Shown here piece after piece: positions 33,837 through 41,431 of a stretch of 54,791 bases of DNA. The notes below the pieces were generated by a model, which worked only from the letters and a program-made list of their open reading frames with translations, ran no database searches and had not been told where the DNA came from. The DNA is from JAYGED01 sp046582565. GTDB lineage: Bacteria; Pseudomonadota; Alphaproteobacteria; JAAXGF01. The translations under genes were made by a program, and so were the position numbers. Position 1 is the first letter of the stretch. Each line of letters opens with the position of its first letter. The DNA is taken from assembly GCA_046582565.1 (NCBI GenBank), contig JAYGED010000198.1, positions 1-54,791 of the forward strand. Direction: 5' to 3'.

Positions 33837-34688
33837 CTAGAATCTGGGGCCGCCCTTATCGTTGAGATAGCCGTGTTCGGCCATGACCTCGCTATGGCGT
33901 TCGATCATTCCCTCGACCTGCTCCGCCGTCAATTCCTTGCGCCAGGCGCCGGTCTTACCCTTACGAAAGAAAACCCGATTGTCGATCGGCACGGCCTCGA
34001 CGAAACCGTCTTCTTTCTCTTGATTGGCCAACACCTTGAATGAGCTAAATTTTATTGCTTTTTTCAATCGCGGTGTTTCCAGCGGCAGGCCGAGAAATTT
34101 GATCAGGGCGCGCCATGTCTTCTCGGGCTGGATGGTCATATCCTCATAGCGGATGGTATGGAGCTTGAGCCCTTCGGCCTGAGTCCAGCTTCGCACATGG
34201 GTGCTCCAGCTGCCGAGATATTGATACACCTGATTGCCGTGCAGCGGGGCTGTGGTTTCTTCGGAATCCATGGCGGCAATCGCTCGATCATAGGAAATAC
34301 CGTAGTGGTGCGCATAGGACACCGCCACATCCAAAGGATTTCTGACGACATATATGGCGCCCGCCGTCGCGTCAGGGGTGATTGTTGGAATATTGTCGAG
34401 GACGGATATGGCGTTATGGGTCTTGACGAATACCGTGTCCGGGCTTGATTGGGCGAACATCTCATGCACCTTGGGGCGCAGGGCCTGAATTTCTTCGGCG
34501 GTCATTGCGTCGACCGGCCCGCCGGCGACCTGCTCAAAGGGCGCCGCGATGCCGTCGCCGAGGATGAATTGCGGCAGATCATCGATCGGCATCGGCTCGG
34601 CGGGGTTTTTCAGATAGTTGGCGATAAACGCCCTAAGCCAGGTATTTCCTGACTTTGGATAAGACGCCATCCAGAGAATACCTGGCAT
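33837..34688 (-). CDS. Sulfotransferase (Sulfotransfer_1-type)
   Basis: 283 residues. The 5'-phosphosulfate loop is ILWMASYPKSGNTWLRAFIANYL at the N-terminus, close to the cytosolic sulfotransferase consensus. The 3'-phosphate motif is IYVVRNPLDVAVSYAHHYG. DTVFVKTHNA supplies the conserved KTH. ATG 34688 follows GGAGG by six bases. It is a single gene, convergent with the 2OG oxygenase, two genes away from the PAPS-forming kinase. The acceptor is not known. Confidence 0.87.
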   Translation of the reverse strand: MPGILWMASYPKSGNTWLRAFIANYLKNPAEPMPIDDLPQFILGDGIAAPFEQVAGGPVDAMTAEEIQALRPKVHEMFAQSSPDTVFVKTHNAISVLDNIPTITPDATAGAIYVVRNPLDVAVSYAHHYGISYDRAIAAMDSEETTAPLHGNQVYQYLGSWSTHVRSWTQAEGLKLHTIRYEDMTIQPEKTWRALIKFLGLPLETPRLKKAIKFSSFKVLANQEKEDGFVEAVPIDNRVFFRKGKTGAWRKELTAEQVEGMIERHSEVMAEHGYLNDKGGPRF

Positions 34689-34818
34689 TGCAAACCTCCG
34701 AGCTAACGGGACAAGGGCAACAAACGGCGATCCCGAGCCGTCGATTTAAGGCGCAAGATTCGTTTCATGCTTGTGAGAATTGCTTTTTATCCCAGCTTGG
34801 GACGGCCCGCAACAAAAT

Positions 34819-34844
34819 GGGGGCGGGAAATTAATCCCGCCCCC
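34819..34844 (-). terminator. Intrinsic terminator of porin 1
   Basis: GGGGGCGGGA pairs with TCCCGCCCCC over a six-base loop, about 35 bases downstream of the porin 1 stop. Reading the minus strand, the stem is followed by ATTTTGTT. A close relative of this hairpin follows porin 2 and the third porin remnant. Confidence 0.8.
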
Positions 34845-34876
34845 AAATCGAAAACTTCTATTACGTGAAACGTACG

Positions 34877-36007
34877 TTAGAAGCCTGCATTGATGCCGAT
34901 GGCAACAGCAACACCGTCGGTGTCGCCGGCGCTGCCGGCAGTATCGTCTTCGCGGTCGATGGAGAGGAACGTAATGTGAGTCCTAAGCCCTGGCCCAAGC
35001 GTGTAGCTTGCGGCGACGGCGAAGTACTCGTTCTCTACATCACCTGCATTGGCCACTATGCCTTCTTCCTGACCATGGAAGTAGGTCATGCTGAAGCCAA
35101 AGGGTCCGGTCGAGTAGCTCGCACCGATGTTGTACGAAGAGCCTTCGCTGGACTGTAAGTTGCCGGCTTGCGCATGGCCCTCGGCGACATTGGCGAAACT
35201 AGCGCCGACACTGATGCCGCCGACGCCGACGCCGACACCACCGTTGAACGCCAGATAATCGTCGAACCCAGCCGTCTCGACCGTAGACGGCGCATTCGCA
35301 CCCGCCACACCGGCGGTGACTTCAACGCTGACGTCATTCCAACCACCGGAATAGCTGAGACCGAGGTCCCAAGCGTTGGTGTAGGTAGTGGACTCAGTAG
35401 CCAGACCGGGGTTCTCACCGCCCGTTGACGACGCCAGGGGAGACCAACTTACGGTCAGCTGGAAGCCCTCGAAGCGCGGCGTGAAGTAGGTCAGCTTCTG
35501 ATCGTCGTTCGAAGCGTCGAGGACCGTCGAGTTGGCCGGGCTGCGGAAGGCGCCGCCCACGCCCACGCCGCCGGCGCCGGCGTTGGCCACGAAGTTACTG
35601 GTCCAACCGGAGTTGATCCCCACGCCGACGTTCGGCGCGTCGGTGTTCCAGCCGTAGCTGTAACGACCGGAGTTGATAGCGCCGATGCGCAGCGAACCGA
35701 AACCACCGGCGAGAACCAGATAGGCTTGGTCAATCTGATCGCCCTGCTGCCCGCCTTCGAGCTCGATGCGGCCGCCAATCTTGAGGCCATTGTCGAGTTC
35801 GCCATTCATCTTGAAATAAACTTCGGCGTTATTATAGACAACCGCCTCATCGGTATCAGCAGTTAATGCGCCGTCGGAATCTGTGAAGCCGATAATCTGA
35901 TTGTAGTAGCCACCGAGCTCATAGTGGAGAGGCTCGGCTGCCTGTACTGCGCCTGCGGCAAGCCCCACAGCTGCCAAGGCCGTCGTACCGTAAAGATACT
36001 TTTTCAT
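34877..36007 (-). CDS. Outer-membrane porin (copy 1)
   Basis: 376 residues from ATG 36007, which removes an upstream in-frame extension. A signal peptide MKKYLYGTTALAAVGLAAGAVQA is followed by mature EPLHYELGGYYNQIIGFTD. The body has alternating beta-strand character with FKMNGELDNGLKIGGRIELEGG and the chain ends in GINAGF, with the terminal Phe used for BAM recognition. It forms a diffusion channel, probably a trimeric 16-strand barrel. It is strongly similar to porin 2 at 37953-39080, from which it is separated by the TPR oxygenase gene. Confidence 0.9.
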   Translation of the reverse strand: MKKYLYGTTALAAVGLAAGAVQAAEPLHYELGGYYNQIIGFTDSDGALTADTDEAVVYNNAEVYFKMNGELDNGLKIGGRIELEGGQQGDQIDQAYLVLAGGFGSLRIGAINSGRYSYGWNTDAPNVGVGINSGWTSNFVANAGAGGVGVGGAFRSPANSTVLDASNDDQKLTYFTPRFEGFQLTVSWSPLASSTGGENPGLATESTTYTNAWDLGLSYSGGWNDVSVEVTAGVAGANAPSTVETAGFDDYLAFNGGVGVGVGGISVGASFANVAEGHAQAGNLQSSEGSSYNIGASYSTGPFGFSMTYFHGQEEGIVANAGDVENEYFAVAASYTLGPGLRTHITFLSIDREDDTAGSAGDTDGVAVAIGINAGF

Positions 36008-36119
36008 GTGATCACCCAAACTATAGTTGGTTCCTAAACTTAGTGAAGCCATGACCCGTTATCGCCTTAGATATCGAGACTGACCCCCATCCCCATCCTC
36101 ATGACAGAGCGTGGAGGAA

Positions 36120-36148
36120 ATAAAACCGCCCAAATCCATCAGCGTCAA
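36120..36148 (-). promoter_or_regulatory. Candidate promoter of porin 1
   Basis: On the minus strand TTGACG (36148-36143) is followed by 17 bases and TTTTAT (36125-36120). It would give a 5' leader of roughly 105 bases before ATG 36007, which is usual for porins and room for small-RNA control. Confidence 0.5.
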
Positions 36149-36184
36149 GGGAATACCGGCCTTTAATGTCGCAAAAAATATACA

Positions 36185-36204
36185 CTGTGGCTTTTTAACC
36201 ACAG
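36185..36204 (-). terminator. Hairpin terminator after the TPR-oxygenase gene
   Basis: CTGTGG and CCACAG enclose an eight-base loop. Reading leftward the stem is followed by TGTATATTTTTT, a T-rich tract. It lies 34 bases past the stop of the oxygenase gene and before the porin 1 promoter. Confidence 0.6.
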
Positions 36205-36237
36205 GCCCTGATAGCAACGGTCAGGGTGGGTTTTGCT

Positions 36238-37809
36238 TCAACCGCCCCGTTGGCCGAACAACATGGTGACATTCATGCGCCGATTTGCAAAGCCGTCCTT
36301 AAACTTCACCGGATGCGATTTGTGGTACAGATTCGAGTGAAACAGCACGGCGCGATTATCGCCGTACGGAATGGTCACGGTTTTGGCGTCGCTGAGAAAC
36401 TCAGCAACCTCCCGTTGGATCTCCGGGCTGTATTTTTGATTGTTGTAGCGCTCCCAATCCAAATCCATGGGTTGTTCCTTGACATAGACCACCAGGCCGC
36501 CGGCATCCGCGCTCAGGTTGGCGTCGTCGGGGGTTATCCAGAAATTGAAGGTCACCGCCCCGTCGTCCGTATGCTCGGCTACACCCTCGGAATGGTTGTT
36601 GTAGCGGTAGACCCACATGTTACGCAAGGCGTGGCCGCCGAGCACCCGGGGCAGGGATTGCTGGAGTTCCTCGGCCATCTGATAGAGCAGATCGCAGTTG
36701 AAGCCCAGCTTGTTGCTGGAGCTTACATAGCGATCACCGGTGAAATTGAAGAAGATCGTCGATTCCAGACAAAATTCGCGCAAAGAGCGCAGGGCTTCCG
36801 GGGTGAGAAAATCGTCGAAGGCGGTCACCGACACCGCAGACGACAGATACTCGTCCTCGATGGCGGGGAAGTCGAGTCCCTGGTTGATCGCCCGGCCCGC
36901 CAGGCGCGGCGCTTCGGAGTAATGCACGACTCGGTCGTAGAAAGCGCCGATGCGCTGCGCCTGACCGGGGGTCAGCAGCACGGCGGTCTCGGGCGTCGGG
37001 TTTTCGTACAGCTCGATCAGGACCGACTGGTACCGCTCCGTCATGGCCTCGAAGGACGGGTCGATACGGCCTTTATCGATGAGATACTGGAGCTGATCGA
37101 TGCAGTCGCCGAGCTTGAAGATCGAGGCCCTGAGCGGTTCGCCGGCTGGCGCGGCTGAGACGCCCTCGGCGGCGTCGAACGACTCGGCGTTCCACCAGGG
37201 TCCGCCGTGTCGCAGGCGCAAATGCCCCTCGAAGACAGCCTGAGCCTCCTCATATCGGCCGAGGTAACGCAATAGACTGCCCAGATTATTCATTGCCTCG
37301 CCATAGTCGGGGCGAAGCTCAAGGGCCTTCTCGAAGGCCGTGACCGCCTCATCCAGACGGCCCAGCGGCCGCAGCACATTGCCCAGGTTGTAATGCACCT
37401 CGGCGTAATCGGGCTTGAGGTCGAGCGCGCGGCCATAGCTCGCCGCGGCTTCATCCAGCCTGCCCAGGCTTTGGAATACGGCGCCGAGGTTGCTGTGGGC
37501 GTCGACATAGTCGGGGGCGATGACGAGGGCCTTGGAAATGTATTTCACGGCAAGATCGTTATTGCCCGTTTGATGAGCGACCAGACCGAGCAGCTGCAAG
37601 GCGATGGGCTGGTTGGGCTGGGATTGCAATATTTGCTTGTAGAGGCCCTCCGCCTCGGACAAACGGCCCGCCGCATGGAGCCGCAGCGCCTGGTCCATGG
37701 CTTGCTGGATATGCGGCGGAGGCTGCCCTGAAGAGGATTGTTCAGGCTTCTTATTCCTGGCTGCCTTCTCGGATAATTTCCGCTCACGCCGCTTTTCGGC
37801 CCGGTTCAT
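36238..37809 (-). CDS. TPR-repeat protein with C-terminal 2OG-Fe(II) oxygenase domain
   Basis: 523 residues from ATG 37809. A basic N-terminus (RAEKRRERKLSEKAARNKK) precedes about five TPR units at residues 35-200 with the YVDAHSNLGAVFQSLGRLDE-type consensus. The C-terminal half is a dioxygenase: VYRYNNHSEGVAEHTDDGAVTFNF has HxD, GGLVVY a core strand, and AVLFHSNLYHKSHPVKF plus the following RR the distal His and 2OG arginine. Such proteins often hydroxylate proteins or glycan acceptors that the TPR binds. It lies between two porin genes on the same strand and is topped by the porin 2 terminator. Confidence 0.85.
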   Translation of the reverse strand: MNRAEKRRERKLSEKAARNKKPEQSSSGQPPPHIQQAMDQALRLHAAGRLSEAEGLYKQILQSQPNQPIALQLLGLVAHQTGNNDLAVKYISKALVIAPDYVDAHSNLGAVFQSLGRLDEAAASYGRALDLKPDYAEVHYNLGNVLRPLGRLDEAVTAFEKALELRPDYGEAMNNLGSLLRYLGRYEEAQAVFEGHLRLRHGGPWWNAESFDAAEGVSAAPAGEPLRASIFKLGDCIDQLQYLIDKGRIDPSFEAMTERYQSVLIELYENPTPETAVLLTPGQAQRIGAFYDRVVHYSEAPRLAGRAINQGLDFPAIEDEYLSSAVSVTAFDDFLTPEALRSLREFCLESTIFFNFTGDRYVSSSNKLGFNCDLLYQMAEELQQSLPRVLGGHALRNMWVYRYNNHSEGVAEHTDDGAVTFNFWITPDDANLSADAGGLVVYVKEQPMDLDWERYNNQKYSPEIQREVAEFLSDAKTVTIPYGDNRAVLFHSNLYHKSHPVKFKDGFANRRMNVTMLFGQRGG

Positions 37810-37884
37810 AACTGCACTCAACCCCACCCATTAAACATATTCGGTGCGGCCGCATAATAGCCTTAGCTTGGTTGGCGCGGGGGC

Positions 37885-37913
37885 AAAAAAAGGGCGGGAA
37901 ATAAATCCCGCCC
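37885..37913 (-). terminator. Intrinsic terminator of porin 2
   Basis: GGGCGGGA pairs with TCCCGCCC over AATAAA. On the minus strand the stem is followed by seven T residues, a textbook rho-independent terminator 40 bases after the porin 2 stop. Confidence 0.88.
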
Positions 37914-37952
37914 CAATCAGTTCAGGAACCTTACTATTCGTGCATAACGACC

Positions 37953-39080
37953 TTAGAAGCCGGCATGGATACCGAGGAGAACGGCTCTCGCATCGGTGTC
38001 GCCGGCGCCGCCGGCAAGATCGTCTTCGCGGTCGCCGGCAAAGAATGTCAGGCTGGTCTTAAGCCCTGGCCCTAACGTGTAGGCCGCGGCGGCGGCGAAG
38101 TACTGGTTCTCTTCATCGCCTGTGTTGGCCTTCGGGCCTTCTTCCCGGCCGTTGAAGTAGGTCAGGCTGAAACCCCAGGGTCCGGTCGAGTAGCTGGCGC
38201 CGATGTTGTACGATGCCCCTTCGCTGGACTCTGTGAAGGCGCCGTTCGCATGGCCCTCGGTGACATTGGCGAAGGAAGCGGCGACACTGATGCCGCCGAA
38301 GCCGAAGCCGACTCCGCCGTTGAACGCCAAGTAATCGTCAAACCCATCCCTCTCGGCCGCGGTCGGTGCCTCCGCACCGGCCACACCGGCCGTGACTTCG
38401 ACGCTGACGTCATTCCAGCCACCTGAATAGCTGAGACCGAGATCCCAGGCGTTGGTGTAGGAAAGGGCCTCGGCCACCAGACCGGTGTTCTCGCCACCGG
38501 TGGAGATCGCCAACGGTGACCAGCTCGCGGTCAACTGGAAGCCGTTGAAGCGCGGCGTGAAGTAGGTCAGCTTCTGATCGTCGTTGGACGCATCGATGAC
38601 CGTTGAGTTGGCCGGGCTACGGAAGGAGTCGCCAACACCGCCGGGGGCGTTGGTCATCCAGTTACTGGTCCAGCCGGAGTTGATCGGCACGCCGACATTC
38701 GGCGCGTCGGTGTTCCAGCCGTAGCTGTAACGGCCGGAGTTGATGGCGCCGATGCGCAGCTCACCGAAACCACCGGCGAGACTGAGATAGACCTGATCGA
38801 GCTGATCGCCCTGGTTCTGGCCTTCAAGCTCAAAGCGGCCGCCAATCTTGAGGCCGTTGTCGAGTTCGCCCTTCATTTTGAAGTAAACTTCGGAGTTCTG
38901 ATAAACGACAGCCTCATCAGTGCCGGCCGCAGCCGCGCCCTCATTATCGGTGAAACCGAAGAACTGTGTGTAGAATCCGCCAATATCCAAATGTATCGCC
39001 GAACCACCGGACGCGGCTGCGGGACCGGCGGCAAGCCCTACAGCCGCTAGGGCCGTGGTGCCGAGAAGATATTTTTTCAT
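37953..39080 (-). CDS. Outer-membrane porin (copy 2)
   Basis: 375 residues from ATG 39080. Signal peptide MKKYLLGTTALAAVGLAAG is followed by mature IHLDIGGFYTQFFGFTD. Blocks SGRYSYGWNTDAPNVGV, YFTPRFNGFQL and YTNAWDLGLSYSGGWNDVSVEV are shared almost unchanged with porin 1; loops between them differ, as expected of diverging surface loops. It ends in GIHAGF. About 22 bases upstream of the start the sequence changes abruptly into the end of an IS remnant, so its native promoter appears to have been replaced. Confidence 0.9.
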   Translation of the reverse strand: MKKYLLGTTALAAVGLAAGPAAASGGSAIHLDIGGFYTQFFGFTDNEGAAAAGTDEAVVYQNSEVYFKMKGELDNGLKIGGRFELEGQNQGDQLDQVYLSLAGGFGELRIGAINSGRYSYGWNTDAPNVGVPINSGWTSNWMTNAPGGVGDSFRSPANSTVIDASNDDQKLTYFTPRFNGFQLTASWSPLAISTGGENTGLVAEALSYTNAWDLGLSYSGGWNDVSVEVTAGVAGAEAPTAAERDGFDDYLAFNGGVGFGFGGISVAASFANVTEGHANGAFTESSEGASYNIGASYSTGPWGFSLTYFNGREEGPKANTGDEENQYFAAAAAYTLGPGLKTSLTFFAGDREDDLAGGAGDTDARAVLLGIHAGF

Positions 39081-39101
39081 GCGATCACCCAATCTCATTA
39101 A

Positions 39102-39279
39102 GGGGCTGTCCTAGATCTCTATCTCTTGTTAGCCAGTTAGACCCATCGTTTCAGTTGTCTCAAGAGCTGCTTTGGCGAGCCTTCGTGGAAGCGCCATTCA
39201 CACTCTTTGAGGAACAACTGGAAGTGGTGCTTGGGAACGCCGTTGAACTTTCGCAAATGCCGTTTCGCCCAGCTGCATG
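39102..39279 (-). mobile_element. Remnant of an IS1595/ISXO2-like transposon (right end)
   Basis: The minus strand encodes the last 45 or so residues of a transposase: SWAKRHLRKFNGVPKHHFQL then FLKECEWRFHEGSPKQLL, with a TAA at 39137. This matches the C-terminus of ISXO2-type DDE transposases. The sequence then reaches GGGGCTGTCCTAGAT (39102-39116 on the plus strand), which looks like the terminal inverted repeat. The 5' part of the element and its other end are absent, so it is dead. Family assignment is from memory of the conserved C-terminal block. Confidence 0.7.
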
Positions 39280-39307
39280 ATAGCCTTTGCTTGGTTGGCG
39301 CGGGGGC

Positions 39308-39337
39308 AAAAAAGGGGCGGGAAATAAATCCCGCCCC
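39308..39337 (-). terminator. Orphan porin-type terminator
   Basis: GGGGCGGGA pairs with TCCCGCCCC, with the same AATAAA-type loop and T tract as the porin 2 terminator. It belongs to the third porin remnant at 39376-39465. Confidence 0.75.
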
Positions 39338-39375
39338 AACCAGTTTAGGAACCGTACTGTTAGTGTAAAACCACC

Positions 39376-39465
39376 TTAGAAACCGGCGTGGATACCGAGG
39401 AGAACGGCTCTCGCGTCGATGTCGCCGGCGCCGCCGGCAAGATCGTCTTCGCGGCCGCTGGCAAA
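39376..39465 (-). pseudogene. 3'-end remnant of a third porin gene
   Basis: The minus strand encodes FASGREDDLAGGAGDIDARA-VLLGIHAGF-stop, nearly identical to the last 29 codons of porin 2, followed by the matching terminator. Similarity to the porin 2 region runs from about 39267 to 39465 and then stops. So a third tandem porin copy once existed here, and all but its tail was lost, perhaps through the IS insertion and deletion next to it. Confidence 0.85.
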
Positions 39466-39528
39466 TTGCCATTCCCGCGGCGGCTGAATCGAAGTAGGAT
39501 TTCTCTACACTGGGAGCTTATCTGGGAC

Positions 39529-41412
39529 ATGTCGGATCGAGTGACCGCCGACCTTAGGGCGGCGATGGCGGAGGGCCACGCGCATCATATAGCCGGCCGG
39601 TTTCAAGAGGCCGAAGCGATTTACCGTAAGGTGCTCGCGGTCGAGCCTAACCACCCGGATGCCCTGCATCTGCTCGGTATGATCGCCATGCCGTCGGGAA
39701 ATTATGCGCTCGTGGCGGAGCTTATCGGCAAGGCCATCGTCGCGAATCCGCGCGTCCCGGCCTATCATAATAACCTGGGCGTTGCCCTCAAGGAACTGGG
39801 CAGGCTGAAGGAGGCGGTGGCGGCCTATCGTCAGGCGCTTTCGTTGAACCCGGACTATGCCGAGGCCTACAACAACCTCGGTAATGCGCTCAGCGGCCTG
39901 GGCCGGAGGGAAGACGCGGTGGAGGCCTACAACAAAACCCTGGCGTTGCGGCCCGACTATGCCGAAGCGCATAACAACCTGGGAAACGCCCTCAAGGAAC
40001 TGGGACTCACGGAAGAAGCCGCCGCCAGCTATGGCAGGGCCCTGGTCATTGCACCCAACTATGTGGCGGCGTACAGCAATTTGGGTGTCGCCCTTAAGGA
40101 ACAGGGCAAGCTGGAGGAGGCGGTAGCGGCCTATCGCCAAGCCCTGGCTATCGCGCCCGATTATGCCGAGGCGCTGTATAACCTTTGTGAGCTGTTTGAG
40201 AAAACCAACCGCACCGAAGATCTCCGCGAGGCGGTCAACAGCGCCCGGCAACACTGCCCCGGGGATCCACGCTTCGCGCTCAGAGAAGCGCAGCTCCTGG
40301 CGCGGGATAGCGATTACGCGGCGGCACGGGCAGTGCTTGAGGCTGCCGGAGACGATCTCGCCGACGACGGCTATCTTGCCGCCCGGACGACTCTGCTCGG
40401 GGAGCTGTGCGACAGGCTGGGTGATGCCCAGGCGGCATTCGACTACTTCACCCAGGGCAACCGCCGGGCCGCACTCACCGCCGAGGCAAAACGCAGCGAC
40501 GGGCGGGCTTACCAGGCGCGAATCGATGCCTTGGCAACGCATTTCACGGCGGACTGGGTCGCCGGGTGGTCAAAGGCTGCCGGGTGGTCAAAAACTGATA
40601 GCGAAGACGACCGGGCCGATCCGGTGTTTCTGGTGGGCTTCCCGCGCTCCGGCACCACCTTGCTGGACACTATACTGAGCAGCCACCGCGCGATTACCGT
40701 GGTCGAGGAAATACCCGCCGTGCGAAATTTGCGCGTTGCCGTCGAGCAGCTTCCCGGAGGCTATCCGGACGCCTTGTCGGCGCTCGGCGCGGCCGAACTG
40801 GCGGCCCTGCGCAAGGTCTATTTCGCAGCGTTGGACAAGCATCTCGAACCGCAGGACCCATCCACCATCATCGTCGACAAACTGCCGCTGAACAGCATTG
40901 AAGCGGGCCTGATTCAGCGCATTTTCCCCAGCGCCCGCTTTCTGTTCGCCCAGCGCCATCCCTGTGACTGCGTGCTGAGCTGCTTCATGCAGAGCTTTGA
41001 GATCAATGACGCCATGGTCAATTTCCTCGACCTCGAGGACGCGGCGCGCCTGTATGACAAGGTCATGGCCCTGTGGCTGCAGTATCAGGCGGTTCTGCCC
41101 CTGGCGGTCCATACTCTGCGCTACGAAAGCCTCATCGAAGGGCTCGAGGAAACCCTCACGCCGCTGCTTGACTTCCTCGGCCTGGACTGGGACGACGGCA
41201 TCAAGAGCTACGCCGAGACCGCACAAGCCCGAAACATTATCAACACGCCGAGCTACAATCAGGTGACGCAGCCTCTCTACACCCGGTCTCGGGGCCGCTG
41301 GGAACGCTACCGCGAGCCGATGCAGCCGGCTCTGCCGCTTCTGCTGCCCTGGGCCCGGCGTTTCGGTTATGATGACCCGCAGCAATCATCGTCCTTTGGC
41401 ATAAGCCTATGA
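39529..41412 (+). CDS. TPR-repeat sulfotransferase
   Basis: 627 residues from ATG 39529 with GGGAG 12 bases upstream; an earlier in-frame ATG at 39388 only reads antisense through the porin remnant. TPR units cover about residues 10-250 (consensus NPDYAEAYNNLGNALSGLGR). The C-terminal domain is a sulfotransferase: VFLVGFPRSGTTLLDTILSSH is the phosphosulfate loop, LFAQRHPCDCVLSCFMQSF the 3'-phosphate block, and LRYESLIEG a conserved tail. This architecture resembles enzymes that sulfate tyrosines or glycans on a TPR-bound partner. A short tandem duplication lies at residues 345-356. Confidence 0.88.
   Translation: MSDRVTADLRAAMAEGHAHHIAGRFQEAEAIYRKVLAVEPNHPDALHLLGMIAMPSGNYALVAELIGKAIVANPRVPAYHNNLGVALKELGRLKEAVAAYRQALSLNPDYAEAYNNLGNALSGLGRREDAVEAYNKTLALRPDYAEAHNNLGNALKELGLTEEAAASYGRALVIAPNYVAAYSNLGVALKEQGKLEEAVAAYRQALAIAPDYAEALYNLCELFEKTNRTEDLREAVNSARQHCPGDPRFALREAQLLARDSDYAAARAVLEAAGDDLADDGYLAARTTLLGELCDRLGDAQAAFDYFTQGNRRAALTAEAKRSDGRAYQARIDALATHFTADWVAGWSKAAGWSKTDSEDDRADPVFLVGFPRSGTTLLDTILSSHRAITVVEEIPAVRNLRVAVEQLPGGYPDALSALGAAELAALRKVYFAALDKHLEPQDPSTIIVDKLPLNSIEAGLIQRIFPSARFLFAQRHPCDCVLSCFMQSFEINDAMVNFLDLEDAARLYDKVMALWLQYQAVLPLAVHTLRYESLIEGLEETLTPLLDFLGLDWDDGIKSYAETAQARNIINTPSYNQVTQPLYTRSRGRWERYREPMQPALPLLLPWARRFGYDDPQQSSSFGISL
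40561..40592 (+). repeat. 18-base-period in-frame duplication in the TPR sulfotransferase
   Basis: GCCGGGTGGTCAAA occurs at 40561-40574 and again at 40579-40592, giving AGWSKA-AGWSKT in a linker before the sulfotransferase domain. The frame is kept. Confidence 0.8.
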
Positions 41413-41431
41413 CCTTTAAGAAAGAAACACC

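Noticed and set aside
39137..39472. A 111-residue minus-strand protein spanning the porin tail and IS end
   Set aside because: It is a chimera of an out-of-frame porin remnant and the transposase C-terminus; only the last 45 residues or so are meaningful.
39388..39528. Extended N-terminus of the TPR sulfotransferase
   Set aside because: This stretch reads antisense through the third porin remnant and has no TPR character; ATG 39529 has a Shine-Dalgarno-like site and starts at the TPR domain.
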